NCBI GenBank assembly: GCA_963627995.1
Contig: CAVGCV010000012.1
Span: 3,379 to 67,378, forward strand
Direction: 5' to 3'
DNA: 64,000 bases
Origin: UBA3839 sp963627995
GTDB taxonomy: Bacteria; Bacteroidota; Bacteroidia; Bacteroidales; Bacteroidaceae
In this document: in pieces, positions 18,115 to 27,443 of the stretch
How positions within the stretch are numbered: the stretch's first letter is position 1
How the letters are laid out: each line of letters opens with the position of its first letter
Notes under the pieces: generated by a model
Databases searched by the model: none
Told to the model about the DNA's origin: nothing
What the model saw: the letters and a program-made list of their open reading frames with translations, nothing else
Position numbers and translations under genes: made by a program

Positions 18115-19407
18115 GTGTTTTTCGACGAATTTCCATTAGACGACGTTGTGCTCGACGCGCTCGACTCCATGAACTTCACGGAGTGCACGCCCATACAAGA
18201 GAAGACCATCATGCCCCTCCTCGAGGGGCGCGACCTCATAGGCGTGGCGCAAACGGGAACAGGAAAAACCGCAGCCTATTTGCTGCCCATCCTCAACGAG
18301 CTCAACACGGGTCAGTACCCACAAGACTCCATCAATTGCATCATCATGTCCCCAACGCGCGAACTGGCACAACAAATAGACCAGCAGGTGGAGGGATTCT
18401 CCTACTTCATGCCCGTGTCGAGCGTGGCCGTATATGGCGGCAACGACGGCATCCGCTACGAGCAAGAGCGCAAAGGGCTGACCTTGGGCGCAGACATCAT
18501 CATCGCAACCCCTGGACGCTTCATCAGCCACCTGAACACGGGCCACGTCGATTTGTCGCGCGTCAGTTTCTTTGTCTTGGACGAGGCCGACCGGATGCTG
18601 GACATGGGATTCTACGACGACATCCTGAAAATCGTAAGCTACCTCCCCAAGGAAAGACAAACAATCATGTTCTCCGCCACCATGCCCGAGAACATACGGA
18701 CTTTGGCCAACACCATACTCAACAACCCCGTGGAGGTGAAGATTGCCGTTTCCAAACCCGCAGACAAAATCAAGCAAGAGGCCATCTTTTGCAACGACGG
18801 AGCCAAAGACCACGTGATAAAGAAAGTTCTGGCAGAAAACCAACTCGACCGAGTGATTCTCTTCGTTTCTAAAAAATCGAAAGTCAAGGAACTGGCACAT
18901 ACGCTGAAACTCGACGGGCTGAAGACCGGCGCAATGCACTCCGACCTGACGCAGAAGGAACGCGACGAAATCATGTATGAGTTCCGGAATCGCCGCATCA
19001 ACCTCCTGATTGCGACAGACATCGTCAGCCGGGGAATCGACATCGACGACATCCAGATGGTCATCAACTACGACGTTCCGCGCGACCCGGAGGACTACGT
19101 ACACCGCGTCGGCCGCACGGCACGCGCCAACCGGGACGGACAGGCCGTGACGCTCGTCTCGCCAAGGGACATCCCTTACCTGCGGCGCATCGAGCAACTC
19201 ATCGGCAAAGAACTGAACAAGTCCAGCCACTCCAAGGCAGGAGAGAAAGACCGCCAAAGCGGAAACTCAGCGAACGCGCAAAAGAAGAAGAAAAGACATG
19301 CACCTAACAATCGACATCGGAAACACGACAACCAAGGTGGCCCTGTTCCCTCCGAACGAAGACCGCGACGCGAGAGCAACGACCCCGGTCGCGTTCCAAA
19401 AAATTGA
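18115..19407 (+). CDS. DEAD-box ATP-dependent RNA helicase (GTG start)
   Basis: 430 residues if started at GTG 18115, which gives MFFDEFPLDDVVLDALDSMNF, the usual N-terminus in Bacteroidetes. The open frame continues upstream to 17992 but only through the previous gene. Motifs: Q-motif CTPIQE, Walker A AQTGTGKT, PTRELAQQ, TPGR, DEAD (VLDEADRML), SAT, and HRVGRTARA. The last 37 residues form a basic tail (KKKKRHAPNNRHRKHD...) whose coding sequence overlaps coaX by 110 nt in another frame, which is unusual. It begins 31 nt after the LptF/G gene. Confidence 0.92.
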   Translation: MFFDEFPLDDVVLDALDSMNFTECTPIQEKTIMPLLEGRDLIGVAQTGTGKTAAYLLPILNELNTGQYPQDSINCIIMSPTRELAQQIDQQVEGFSYFMPVSSVAVYGGNDGIRYEQERKGLTLGADIIIATPGRFISHLNTGHVDLSRVSFFVLDEADRMLDMGFYDDILKIVSYLPKERQTIMFSATMPENIRTLANTILNNPVEVKIAVSKPADKIKQEAIFCNDGAKDHVIKKVLAENQLDRVILFVSKKSKVKELAHTLKLDGLKTGAMHSDLTQKERDEIMYEFRNRRINLLIATDIVSRGIDIDDIQMVINYDVPRDPEDYVHRVGRTARANRDGQAVTLVSPRDIPYLRRIEQLIGKELNKSSHSKAGEKDRQSGNSANAQKKKKRHAPNNRHRKHDNQGGPVPSERRPRRESNDPGRVPKN

Positions 19408-20086
19408 CGGACACGACATCGCGCACCTCCGCGACTTCATCCGGCCATTCCGTCCGCAAAGCAGCATCGTGTCGTCCACGATTCGCCTAACCCCGCAACT
19501 GCGCAGCGACATCGAATCGTTGGGCACGCGCTCGACTTGCTACCTCGACCACAACACGCCCATCCCCATTCGGAACCGCTACTCAACGCCCGAAACACTC
19601 GGGGCCGACCGCCTGGCTGCCGCCATCGGCGCGTACTTCGAATGCCAGCACATCAGGGGAAGCCACAAGCCGACGCTGGTCGTCGACATGGGCACCGCCA
19701 TCACCTACGACTTCATCACTGAAGGCGGAGAATACATCGGGGGAAACATCTCCCCCGGGGTTGAGATGCGACTCCGCGCCTTGCACGAATTTACGTCGCA
19801 ACTCCCCCTCGTCGCAAAAGACGGGCCGCACCCCCCTATCGGCCTATCAACGGAAACGGCCATCCGCTGCGGCGTGCTGGACGGCGTGAAGCACGAAGTG
19901 CAGGGCTACATACGCCAGCACCTCGCCCGGCAGCCACAGCTTCTGGTGTTTTTAACGGGCGGAGACAACATAGATTTTGAGGAACAAGTAAAAAAATGTA
20001 CTTTTGCGGACAACTTGCTTGTTTCCAAAGGGCTTAACAACATCCTGCAGCACATCGCACGCTGCACACAACACAAAGACCAATGA
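19298..20086 (+). CDS. coaX: Type III pantothenate kinase
   Basis: 262 residues, normal for CoaX, the first enzyme of coenzyme A synthesis, which phosphorylates pantothenate. Motifs: the N-terminal phosphate-binding MHLTIDIGNTTTKVAL, the PETLGADRLAAAIGAY block with the pantothenate-site residues, and VVDMGTAITYDFI. Since this N-terminus is the family's invariant start, the ATG at 19298 is secure even though it lies 110 nt inside the helicase gene. Its stop overlaps the next ATG (20083-20086). Confidence 0.95.
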   Translation: MHLTIDIGNTTTKVALFPPNEDRDARATTPVAFQKIDGHDIAHLRDFIRPFRPQSSIVSSTIRLTPQLRSDIESLGTRSTCYLDHNTPIPIRNRYSTPETLGADRLAAAIGAYFECQHIRGSHKPTLVVDMGTAITYDFITEGGEYIGGNISPGVEMRLRALHEFTSQLPLVAKDGPHPPIGLSTETAIRCGVLDGVKHEVQGYIRQHLARQPQLLVFLTGGDNIDFEEQVKKCTFADNLLVSKGLNNILQHIARCTQHKDQ

Positions 20087-21414
20087 CAATGCGCACTTTC
20101 TTCGCCACGCTCACGCTGCTGGCACTACCCCTCTGCGCCACGGCGCAAAACGGAGTGAACTCCCCCTACTCCCGCTACGGATTCGGAACGATGGCCGACC
20201 GCGCCCAAGGGTTCAACAAAGGCATGGGAGGAGTTGCCCAAGGTTTCCGCAACGGACAGCAAATCAACGCGTCGAACCCGGCCTCCTACTCCGCCATCGA
20301 CTCGCTCACGGCACTCTTCGACATCGGGCTGACCCTCACCAACGGGAACTTCAAGATGGGCGAACTCCAGCAGAATGCGCGGAACACCAGCTTCGACTAC
20401 TTCGCTTTCCAATTCCGGGCGCTCAAGGGCTTTGGCGTCACGCTCGGCATCCTGCCCTACACCAACATCAACTACAACTTCAGCTCCTCCAGCGAGAAGA
20501 TTGAAAACTCGGAAAACATCACGTCGTCCTATTCGTTCACGGGCGACGGCGGCCTCCACCAAGTTTTCCTCGGAGCGGGAATAAAAGTCCTCGAGCCGCT
20601 GTCCGTCGGCATGAACGCCTCCTATCTGTACGGAGACTACACGCACACATCCACCATGGCGTTCAACCAAACGTCGGCCTACTCGGTGGTGCGCGGCTAC
20701 ACGGCCAACATCTCCACCTACAAGCTCGACTTCGGATTCCAGTACACCATGGCGCTCAACGCAAAGGACAAGATCACACTCGGCGGAACCTACGGGCTCG
20801 GGCACGACGTCAGCAATCGCGCCATCCGATACACCGAGACCATGAGCAGCTCAGCCGTGCAGGGCATCACGAGCGACACCATCGCCAACGCATTCCAACT
20901 GCCCCACACGCTCGACATCGGACTGACCTACACACACTCCGACAAATGGAGGGTAGGCTCCGACTTCCAACTTGAGAAGTGGAGCAAAGTCAAGTTCCCC
21001 GCACAGGACATCACGACCAATCGGTACGCCTCCACTGCGGGCCAGCTCAACGACCGCGTCAAAGTCGCACTGGGCGGAGACTACACGCCCAACCCCCGCA
21101 GCCCGAAGTATCGCAACCACATCACCTACAAATTCGGAGGCTACTACGCGAAGAGCTACGCCAATGCCTCCGCGCTCACGCCGGACAAGCCCTGCGAGTA
21201 CGGCGTGTCTGCAGGGCTGTCAGTCCCCATCTCCAACCGCTACATCTGGTACAACACGCCGCGCGTCAATCTGTCCCTGCAGTGGGTGCACACGAACATC
21301 CCTTACGTGAACAACATCACGGCGCAGGCGGACAAGCTGACCGAGAACTACCTCAAGCTCAGCGTGGGGCTTACGTTCAGCGAACGTTGGTTCAACAAGT
21401 GGAAGGTGAGGTAG
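20083..21414 (+). CDS. Outer-membrane beta-barrel protein, unassigned
   Basis: 443 residues. Signal peptide MTMRTFFATLTLLALPLCATAQ, then NGVNSPYSRYGFGTMADRAQGFNKGMGGVAQGFR-type sequence, close to the N-terminal pattern of FadL/OmpP1-like barrels in Bacteroidetes (short Gly-rich plug followed by alternating strands to a C-terminal aromatic-rich strand, SVGLTFSERWFNKWKV). Probably a surface barrel, ligand unknown. Translationally coupled to coaX (ATGA overlap) and followed by lptC after 1 nt. Confidence 0.8.
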   Translation: MTMRTFFATLTLLALPLCATAQNGVNSPYSRYGFGTMADRAQGFNKGMGGVAQGFRNGQQINASNPASYSAIDSLTALFDIGLTLTNGNFKMGELQQNARNTSFDYFAFQFRALKGFGVTLGILPYTNINYNFSSSSEKIENSENITSSYSFTGDGGLHQVFLGAGIKVLEPLSVGMNASYLYGDYTHTSTMAFNQTSAYSVVRGYTANISTYKLDFGFQYTMALNAKDKITLGGTYGLGHDVSNRAIRYTETMSSSAVQGITSDTIANAFQLPHTLDIGLTYTHSDKWRVGSDFQLEKWSKVKFPAQDITTNRYASTAGQLNDRVKVALGGDYTPNPRSPKYRNHITYKFGGYYAKSYANASALTPDKPCEYGVSAGLSVPISNRYIWYNTPRVNLSLQWVHTNIPYVNNITAQADKLTENYLKLSVGLTFSERWFNKWKVR

Positions 21415-21415
21415 C

Positions 21416-22108
21416 ATGGGACGGCCGAGGCTGAGACACCTTCTGCACACGACGGAAGCAGGGTCGCGCATGGCCCTGATTCCAATTTTTGCATGCTGCG
21501 GCTGCGTCGCGGCCGCCCTGTGCTCCTGCTCCAGCGACAAGGAACACGCAGCGCCGTCCGTCGAGAACCGCGACTCGCTGCCCATCCTGAAGTCCACCGG
21601 CGTCTCCACGCTCATATCCGACTCGGGAATCATCCGCTACAAAATCATCGCCGAGGAGTGGCTCATCTACGACAAGACCACGCCCACACGCTGGTCGTTC
21701 GAGAAAGGACTGTTCATCGAGAAGTTCGCGCCCGACCACCACGTGGAGGCGTTCATCAACTGCGACACGGCCTACTACTACGACCAGCTCCACCTGTGGG
21801 AGCTCCGTTCGCGCGTCGTTGTCAAGAACCTCAAGGGCGAGACCTTCAAGACCGCGCTGCTCTTCTGGAACCAAGACCAACACCGCATCTATTCGCCGTC
21901 CTACATGGAAATCAACGGCCTGACGCAGCAACTCTCGGGCTACGACTTCTCCTCCAACGAACAGATGACAAACTACACGATTCACAACTCTAAAGGAGCC
22001 TTCCCGCTGAACGAAGAGGAAGAGACGCCCCGTCCCGACTCGCTGCGAGCGCAGGCGCAGCCTGCCGACACGGCGTCGGCGCAGCCTGCAGCGCCCCACA
22101 ATCCTTGA
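21416..22108 (+). CDS. lptC: LPS export periplasmic protein LptC
   Basis: 230 residues. N-terminal signal with a lipobox-like CCGCVAAALCSCSS; an internal ATG at 21470 (MALIPIFACCG) is an alternative start giving a shorter leader. The core (about 55-185) matches the LptC beta-jellyroll: STLISDSGIIRYKIIAEEW, RWSFEKGLFIEKF, DTAYYYDQLHLWELR and the YSPSYMEINGLTQ block. LptC hands lipopolysaccharide from LptB2FG to the periplasmic bridge. The C-terminal 30 residues are a low-complexity Pro/Ala tail. The LptF/G-type permease lies upstream in the same gene run. Confidence 0.88.
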   Translation: MGRPRLRHLLHTTEAGSRMALIPIFACCGCVAAALCSCSSDKEHAAPSVENRDSLPILKSTGVSTLISDSGIIRYKIIAEEWLIYDKTTPTRWSFEKGLFIEKFAPDHHVEAFINCDTAYYYDQLHLWELRSRVVVKNLKGETFKTALLFWNQDQHRIYSPSYMEINGLTQQLSGYDFSSNEQMTNYTIHNSKGAFPLNEEEETPRPDSLRAQAQPADTASAQPAAPHNP

Positions 22109-22158
22109 CGGCCTCCGCGCCCGAAGTACGGCCCGCCCACACGCTCCGTCCTGCCACG

Positions 22159-22406
22159 GCGCACCGCTGCTTCGGCCACGGCGCACTCCGGGTTCGGCCA
22201 CGGCGCACTCCGAATTCGGCGCGAGCGCGCTGGAAGTCTGGCGCGAGCGCACAGCCGTGAGAATTCCAAGTACTTGGAAATTATTTTCCAAGTACTTGAA
22301 AAAATATTTCCAAGTACTTGGAAATATTTTTTCGGTGCGCCCGCTCCAAACTTCCAGCGCGCCGTAGCCGAACTTTCTGTGCGCCGTGGCCGAGCCTGCC
22401 GTGCGG
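22159..22406. repeat. 22-bp-period node array C (mosaic GCGCAC / AAGTACTT / GTGCGC)
   Basis: Twelve nodes at exactly 22-bp steps: GCGCAC or GCGCGC at 22159, 22181, 22203, 22225, 22247; AGTACT (within AAGTACTT) at 22269, 22291, 22313; then GTGCGC or GCGCGC at 22335, 22357, 22379 and GTGCGG at 22401. The left half carries the word on one strand and the right half mostly on the other, around three central palindromes, so the array is roughly symmetric as a whole. It occupies the gap between lptC and the PpiD-like gene. The remainder of 22109-22662 contains the promoter at 22560 and nothing else I can support. Confidence 0.9.
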
Positions 22407-22559
22407 CGGCGTCTTTCCGGGGCTGAATTCCGCCGTTCCTCGTGGTGCGGGCGGGCGGAACGGCCGGCGCGGAACGCCGGCGCGAAGTCTGCGGCCGGCG
22501 CAAAACGGCAAAAACAAGAAAAACGCCCATGGCATGGTGGCAAAGCAGCGGCTTTTTTG

Positions 22560-22567
22560 TATCTTTG
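22560..22567 (+). promoter_or_regulatory. -7 element of the PpiD-like gene promoter
   Basis: TATCTTTG, matching TAnnTTTG, about 96 nt before the ATG. The -33 position has only a partial match. It lies about 150 nt downstream of array C, so the gene is transcribed independently of lptC. Confidence 0.6.
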
Positions 22568-22662
22568 TGCAGTTTTTGCGTTGTTTTCCAAAAACGCCCG
22601 CGTAAAGGCGGGCTGGAATCAAGGAAAGAATCAAATACCAAAGAATAAATCATTAACAAACT

Positions 22663-24825
22663 ATGGCAGTATTACAAAAAATCCGTAACAAGGGCGTTTT
22701 GCTTGTTACGGCGATTGCCGTCGCGCTCGCCCTGTTCGTGCTGGGCGACCTGCTGCGCGGTGGCGAGGGCATGTTGGCGCAGCAGCGCCAGACCGTGGGC
22801 GAGGTGAACGGCGAGTCGGTGTCGATTCAGGACTTCCAGAAGTACCTGACGCAGTTTCAGTTCTACTACGAGCTGGCCGGACAGCGCGGCGCGGGTGCCG
22901 ACGAGCAGGTGAACGACGCGGCGTGGAACAGCTTCGTGCAGTCGCGCATCGTGGCGCAGGAGTGCGAGAAGCTCGGACTGTCCGTGGCCGACGCGGAAGT
23001 GGCCGAGGCCATGCGCGCGGGCCAGAGCCAGTTTCTGCAAGTCCCGGCCTTCATGAACCAGCAGACGGGCCAGTTCGACTACGCCAGCGTGTCGGCCTTC
23101 CTGACGCAGTACCAGCAGGCCAAGGCCGGCGGCGAGCAGATGCAGGAGGAGGCCGCGAAGCTCTACGACTACTACCTGTTTGCCCAGGACGACGCGCGCA
23201 ACCAGCTGTTGGCGCGCAAGTACCAGGTGCTGATGTCGAAGTGCTTCCTGTCGAACCCCGTGGAGGCGGAGAAGTCGTTCGCAGACCGCAGCGACGTGAG
23301 CAGCATCCTGCTGGCGGCGCTGCCCTACTCTTCCGTCGCGGAGAGCGACGTGAAGGTGTCGGACGACGAAGTCCGGGCCAAATACGAGCAGGTGAAGGAG
23401 CGCTACGTCATGCCCTACGAGACGCGCGACGTGAAGTTCATCGACGTGCCCGTGCTCGCCAGCGAGGCCGACAAGGCGGCCTTGGAGAAGGAGATGGACG
23501 GCTACTACCAGGAGCTGTCCGGCGCGGCCACTGCGGCCGACATCAACAAGGTGATTCGCGAGAGCTCGTCGCTCATCCCCTATTCCGACGTTCTGCGCAC
23601 GAAGGACGCCTACCCCGCGTTCATCGCCGGGAAGATTGACGGCGACTCGACCGCGCTGGCCGTCGGCGGCACGTCCAAGCCCTATTACGACGCGCAGCTC
23701 AACGCGTTCTATTCCGTCAAGCTGGTCGAGAAGACGACGCAGGCCGACTCTGTCCTTTTTCGCTCAATCGCCGTCATCGGCAAGGATGAGCAGGACGCCG
23801 GCAACAAGGCCGATAGCATCGTCGCTGCGCTGGCGGGCGGCGCGAAGTTCAAGGACATGGCCAAGAAATACAGCCAGTCGGGCGACTCCACGTGGCTCGC
23901 GACGGCCGACTACCAGCGGCAGTCGAGCATCAAGGCCGACGACGCGCTGTACATCAACACGCTCTTCGGCATGAGCGAGGGCGAGACGCGGAAGGTGAAG
24001 TTCTCGAACGGCGCGACCATGGTGATGCAGGTGATGTCGAAGCGCAGCCCGGTGGCCAAGTACAAGGTGGCCGCCGTGGCCAAGGAGCTGACGTACTCCG
24101 ACGAGACGCGCCGCAGCGCCTACAACAAGTTCAGCACGTTCCTCGCCGCCAACGAGTCCATGGAGAAGCTGGAGGCCAACGCCGCCAAGAACGGCTACGC
24201 GGTGCAGCTTGCGGAGCTGCGCGGCGACATCCACCGCGTCGGGAACGTGGCCAAGAGCAACGAGGCCGTGCGGTGGATTTTCGACAACGCCAAGGCGAAC
24301 GAGGTGTCGCAGCTCTACGAGTGCGGCGACAGCCAGCACGAGCATTTCATGGTGGTTGCGCTGACGGGCGTGAACAAGCAGGGCTACCGTCCTTTCGACA
24401 AGGTGAAGGAAGAGCTCAGGATGGAGGTCGTCAACGAGAAGAAGGCGGAGAAGCTGCTGGCCGACTGCAAGGGCGTGGGCGACATGGCGGCAGCCCGGAA
24501 GCTGAAGGGCGTGGTGGTTGACTCCGTGAACAACGTCAGCTTCGCCAACGCGGCCTACATCCCCGCCCTCCAGAACGTGAGCGAGCCCATTGTCAGCGCG
24601 CTGGCGTCGAAGACGGCCAAGGGCGCGTTCGGCAAGGCGGTGAAGGGCAACTACGGCGTGTACATGCTGCAGGTGCTCGACAAGACGAAGACGGCCGAGA
24701 AGTACGACGCGAAGGCGGAGCAGTCGATGCTGGCCAGCCAGGCGGGCAACTTCGCCATGCGCAGCATCATCAACGGCCTGTACCTGAAGGCCAGTGTGAA
24801 GGACATGAGATACAAGTTCTTTTAA
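22663..24825 (+). CDS. PpiD/SurA-type membrane-anchored peptidyl-prolyl isomerase
   Basis: 720 residues. A single N-terminal TM anchor (about 11-32, GVLLVTAIAVALALFVLGDLL) is followed by a SurA_N-type chaperone region (EVNGESVSIQDFQKYL, about 45-190), a parvulin-like PPIase region (about 330-440, SIVAALAGGAKFKDMAKKYS) and a long helical C-terminal part. This is the PpiD plan: an inner-membrane foldase facing the periplasm that helps exported and outer-membrane proteins fold. Parvulin catalytic residues look degenerate, so it may work mainly as a chaperone. Ends before the hairpin at 24855-24902. Confidence 0.9.
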   Translation: MAVLQKIRNKGVLLVTAIAVALALFVLGDLLRGGEGMLAQQRQTVGEVNGESVSIQDFQKYLTQFQFYYELAGQRGAGADEQVNDAAWNSFVQSRIVAQECEKLGLSVADAEVAEAMRAGQSQFLQVPAFMNQQTGQFDYASVSAFLTQYQQAKAGGEQMQEEAAKLYDYYLFAQDDARNQLLARKYQVLMSKCFLSNPVEAEKSFADRSDVSSILLAALPYSSVAESDVKVSDDEVRAKYEQVKERYVMPYETRDVKFIDVPVLASEADKAALEKEMDGYYQELSGAATAADINKVIRESSSLIPYSDVLRTKDAYPAFIAGKIDGDSTALAVGGTSKPYYDAQLNAFYSVKLVEKTTQADSVLFRSIAVIGKDEQDAGNKADSIVAALAGGAKFKDMAKKYSQSGDSTWLATADYQRQSSIKADDALYINTLFGMSEGETRKVKFSNGATMVMQVMSKRSPVAKYKVAAVAKELTYSDETRRSAYNKFSTFLAANESMEKLEANAAKNGYAVQLAELRGDIHRVGNVAKSNEAVRWIFDNAKANEVSQLYECGDSQHEHFMVVALTGVNKQGYRPFDKVKEELRMEVVNEKKAEKLLADCKGVGDMAAARKLKGVVVDSVNNVSFANAAYIPALQNVSEPIVSALASKTAKGAFGKAVKGNYGVYMLQVLDKTKTAEKYDAKAEQSMLASQAGNFAMRSIINGLYLKASVKDMRYKFF

Positions 24826-24854
24826 GCCGTGCGGAAAGCACGGTCTTGAAGACG

Positions 24855-24902
24855 CCGGAACGAACGAAGGAGCGGGAAATTCCCGCTCCTTCGTTCGTTC
24901 CG
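24855..24902. terminator. Near-loopless 24-bp inverted repeat between convergent genes
   Basis: Perfect 24-bp inverted repeat (24855-24878 and 24880-24903) separated by one base. It lies between the convergent PpiD-like and PAP2 genes. No T-run follows on either side, so the role as terminator is inferred from position; a cruciform is also possible. Confidence 0.6.
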
Positions 24903-24934
24903 GTCCATCCGCGGCCGAAGCCCTCCGCCGCGCG

Positions 24935-26305
24935 TCAGAGGAGGATGCGCCAATAGGTGCAGATGTTCCAGCGGTTCGACATGAGCGGCGAGGCGGCGTG
25001 GAGGTAGTCGACGCTGAACCCCGTGGTGTATTTGCTGTCGCCGAACATGTCGAACGACACGCCCGCTCCGTACTCGAACCGCAGCGAGCGCGGGATGGAG
25101 AGGTAGGTTCTGCCGTCGTCCACCCCGATGAAGTCGGTGGACGCCGAGAGCCTTTCGCCGGCAAGGACGCGCGCGGAGAGCCGCCCGGCCAGGCCGACGG
25201 GGCGGCTGTACTTCAGCGCGGCGTTCAGATGGTAGTGGTTGAGGTCGTTGCCGTACACCTCGGGCATGAATCCCGACTGCGACGTGTAGAGCGGCTTCAC
25301 TTTGGTGGTCGTCATGCGGAAAAGCAGTTCCGCCGCCCAGTTGGCGTTGAGGAAGCAGGAATACTCCACGCCTGTGGAGAAAGTGGAGGAGGCTTTGAGG
25401 ACAACGCCGTCGGCCACGCCCCCGCTTTTCTCGAAGCACGCGTCGTCGAGCGTTTTTGTTCCCAGCTCCATGCCTGTGAAGACGGAGACGGACGTAGGCC
25501 GCTCCAGATAGCGTCCCAGGCGCACGACATCTCCCTTTGTGAGCCGAGGGGGATTGAGCCCGTCCGCCTTGTAGTACAAATCCGTCAGGAAATAGGCCAG
25601 GTTGGCGGAGGCGATGCCGATGCCCGCTCCCATGGCCACATCGTTCACATAGTGCGCATTGTGTCTGATTCGGAGCAGCTGTGTGGACGTGGCGGCCGCA
25701 TAGCCGCCAACGCTGACCCACGGGCTCAAGTGGCCGTATTCGCGGTGCAGGATTACGGCGCTCGCAAAGGCAAACGACGAATGGCCCGACGGAAAGGAAT
25801 AGTCGTCCTCTCCGTTCGGGCGCCACTCTCCAACGCTGCGCTTCAGCCCCTCAGTCAGTCCCAATGCCAGGGCATACGTGAGGGCGTTGGCCGTCAGCAT
25901 CCGCTTCGTCTTGCTTCTGCTCTCCACGCCGGCCGCTTTCAGCGCGTAGGTCGCGGCGAGCGGCAGGACGGCCGGCACATAGTCGCCCATGTCATGCCTG
26001 TTGCCCGCAAACAAGACCTTGCGGTTGTTGAAGTCGTGGTTGTAATACGTTTGGAACAGCCCTCCCAGCAGTTGGAATGAACTTTCGGAACGCAGCTTCA
26101 TCTCGTTGCGCAGCATCTGCCCCTCGTAGGCGCCGACCACGCTTTCAATCTGTTTTCTCCGCTCCAAACTGTCCATCATTGCCTCCACTTGCGAGAGGAA
26201 GAGTGTGTCGATGGGCCGAACGCTGTCCGTCGCGGAGCAACCCGTTTGGGCGGACAGTGCCATCGACGACAGGAATGTAAGGAGTGACAAGGACGCTCTT
26301 TTCAT
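24935..26305 (-). CDS. PAP2-family phosphatase with C-terminal outer-membrane barrel-like region
   Basis: 456 residues from ATG 26305 (MKRASLSLLTFLSSMALSAQ, a signal peptide). The ATG overlaps the mnmA stop. The central part holds the three acid-phosphatase motifs: KRSVGEWRP, YSFPSGHSSFAFA, and LRIRHNAHYVNDV, so it is a type 2 phosphatidic acid phosphatase domain (about 95-240). The C-terminal half (about 260-456) has alternating beta-strand character (SVSVFTGMELGTKT, LRFEYGAGVSFDMFGD, TTGFSVDYLHA) suggestive of a small outer-membrane barrel. Lipid or polyprenyl phosphate dephosphorylation is likely; substrate unknown. Confidence 0.85.
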   Translation of the reverse strand: MKRASLSLLTFLSSMALSAQTGCSATDSVRPIDTLFLSQVEAMMDSLERRKQIESVVGAYEGQMLRNEMKLRSESSFQLLGGLFQTYYNHDFNNRKVLFAGNRHDMGDYVPAVLPLAATYALKAAGVESRSKTKRMLTANALTYALALGLTEGLKRSVGEWRPNGEDDYSFPSGHSSFAFASAVILHREYGHLSPWVSVGGYAAATSTQLLRIRHNAHYVNDVAMGAGIGIASANLAYFLTDLYYKADGLNPPRLTKGDVVRLGRYLERPTSVSVFTGMELGTKTLDDACFEKSGGVADGVVLKASSTFSTGVEYSCFLNANWAAELLFRMTTTKVKPLYTSQSGFMPEVYGNDLNHYHLNAALKYSRPVGLAGRLSARVLAGERLSASTDFIGVDDGRTYLSIPRSLRFEYGAGVSFDMFGDSKYTTGFSVDYLHAASPLMSNRWNICTYWRILL

Positions 26306-27393
26306 ACAATCTCGCCACTTCCATAACACAGGTGGTGCGCGGCATCATACACCACACAGAACTGGCCGGAAGCCACGCCGTGGATTTTCTCGTCGGCGTG
26401 CAGCCTCCAAGCGCCGTCGTCCGCGCGAACGATTGTCCCCGCGAGGAACTCGGGCGTGTGACGAATCTTGAACGCGACACGGTGGGGGACACACTCCTCA
26501 TTCTTCCACGGATTGTCCGTGATGAAATGGAAGTCCGCCATCTCCACGTGGCTTTTGTACACCTGCTCGGGATCGTACCCATTGGAAACGAACAGGATGT
26601 TTCGCTTCGTGTTCTTTTTCACCACGAACCAGGGGCCTCCGCCGAAGCCAAGTCCCTTTCGTTGTCCTACGGTGTAAAACCAAAGGCCTCGGTGTGTTCC
26701 GATTTTTCGTCCGCTCTCCAATTCGCGCACGTCTCCAGGATTTTCGCCAAGATAGCGCCTTATGTATTCCCGAAAATCTATGTTCCCAAGAAAGCAAATG
26801 CCCTGACTGTCCCTGCGGCTCGCGTTGAGCAGGTTGGCACGCTCCGCAATCTCCCTCACCTCATGCTTCCACAAGTGTCCGATGGGGAATAAGAGCTTCG
26901 ACACTTGCAGCGCGTCGATTTGGCACAAGAAGTCCGTTTGGTCTTTCACTGGGTCGGGACTTGTTGCCAGCCATGTTTTGCCGTCTATCATCTCGGTTGT
27001 CGCATAATGCCCCGTGGCGGTCTTTCCAAAGTCCTTCCCCACGCGCTCCTCAAAGCATCCGAACTTGATCAGCTTGTTGCACATCACATCGGGATTGGGG
27101 GTCAGTCCCAAACGGGCTTTTTCCATGGTGTAGCCAACGACTTTTTCCCAATAGTCCTGATGCAAATCCACTACGTCGAGTTTCAGTCCATACTGCCTTG
27201 CCAGCCATCGACAAATCTCCACATCTTCCTCCGATGTGCAGTTCCAGTCCACGTCCTTTTCGGGGCCAATCTTTATGTAGAACAAATGCGGACTGTATCC
27301 TTGCTCTTTCAGCAGATGCACGCTGACGGCACTGTCCACGCCGCCGCTCACCAAGGCTGCTATCTCCATTTGCTTCTCGTCTGATTTAAGCAT
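26302..27393 (-). CDS. mnmA: tRNA-specific 2-thiouridylase MnmA
   Basis: 363 residues (an alternative ATG at 27369 gives MEIAALVSGGVDS). It thiolates U34 of Lys, Glu and Gln tRNAs. PP-loop SGGVDSAVS near the N-terminus, first catalytic Cys in TPNPDVMCNKLIKFG, second Cys in SQGICFLGNIDF, and the family blocks TGHYA and YTVGQRKGLG with the C-terminal beta-barrel. It lies between nadA (50 nt upstream) and the PAP2 gene (4-nt overlap) on the same strand. No own promoter was recognised, so it probably shares the nadA transcript. Confidence 0.95.
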   Translation of the reverse strand: MLKSDEKQMEIAALVSGGVDSAVSVHLLKEQGYSPHLFYIKIGPEKDVDWNCTSEEDVEICRWLARQYGLKLDVVDLHQDYWEKVVGYTMEKARLGLTPNPDVMCNKLIKFGCFEERVGKDFGKTATGHYATTEMIDGKTWLATSPDPVKDQTDFLCQIDALQVSKLLFPIGHLWKHEVREIAERANLLNASRRDSQGICFLGNIDFREYIRRYLGENPGDVRELESGRKIGTHRGLWFYTVGQRKGLGFGGGPWFVVKKNTKRNILFVSNGYDPEQVYKSHVEMADFHFITDNPWKNEECVPHRVAFKIRHTPEFLAGTIVRADDGAWRLHADEKIHGVASGQFCVVYDAAHHLCYGSGEIV

Positions 27394-27443
27394 AAATAAT
27401 GGATTTTCGTTGTCCGAAAACCCATCACTCGAAACGCACTTCT

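Noticed and set aside
22159..22406. CRISPR array
   Set aside because: The repeating unit is 22 bp with only 6-8 conserved bases that invert along the array; there are no long identical repeats, no unique spacers and no cas genes.
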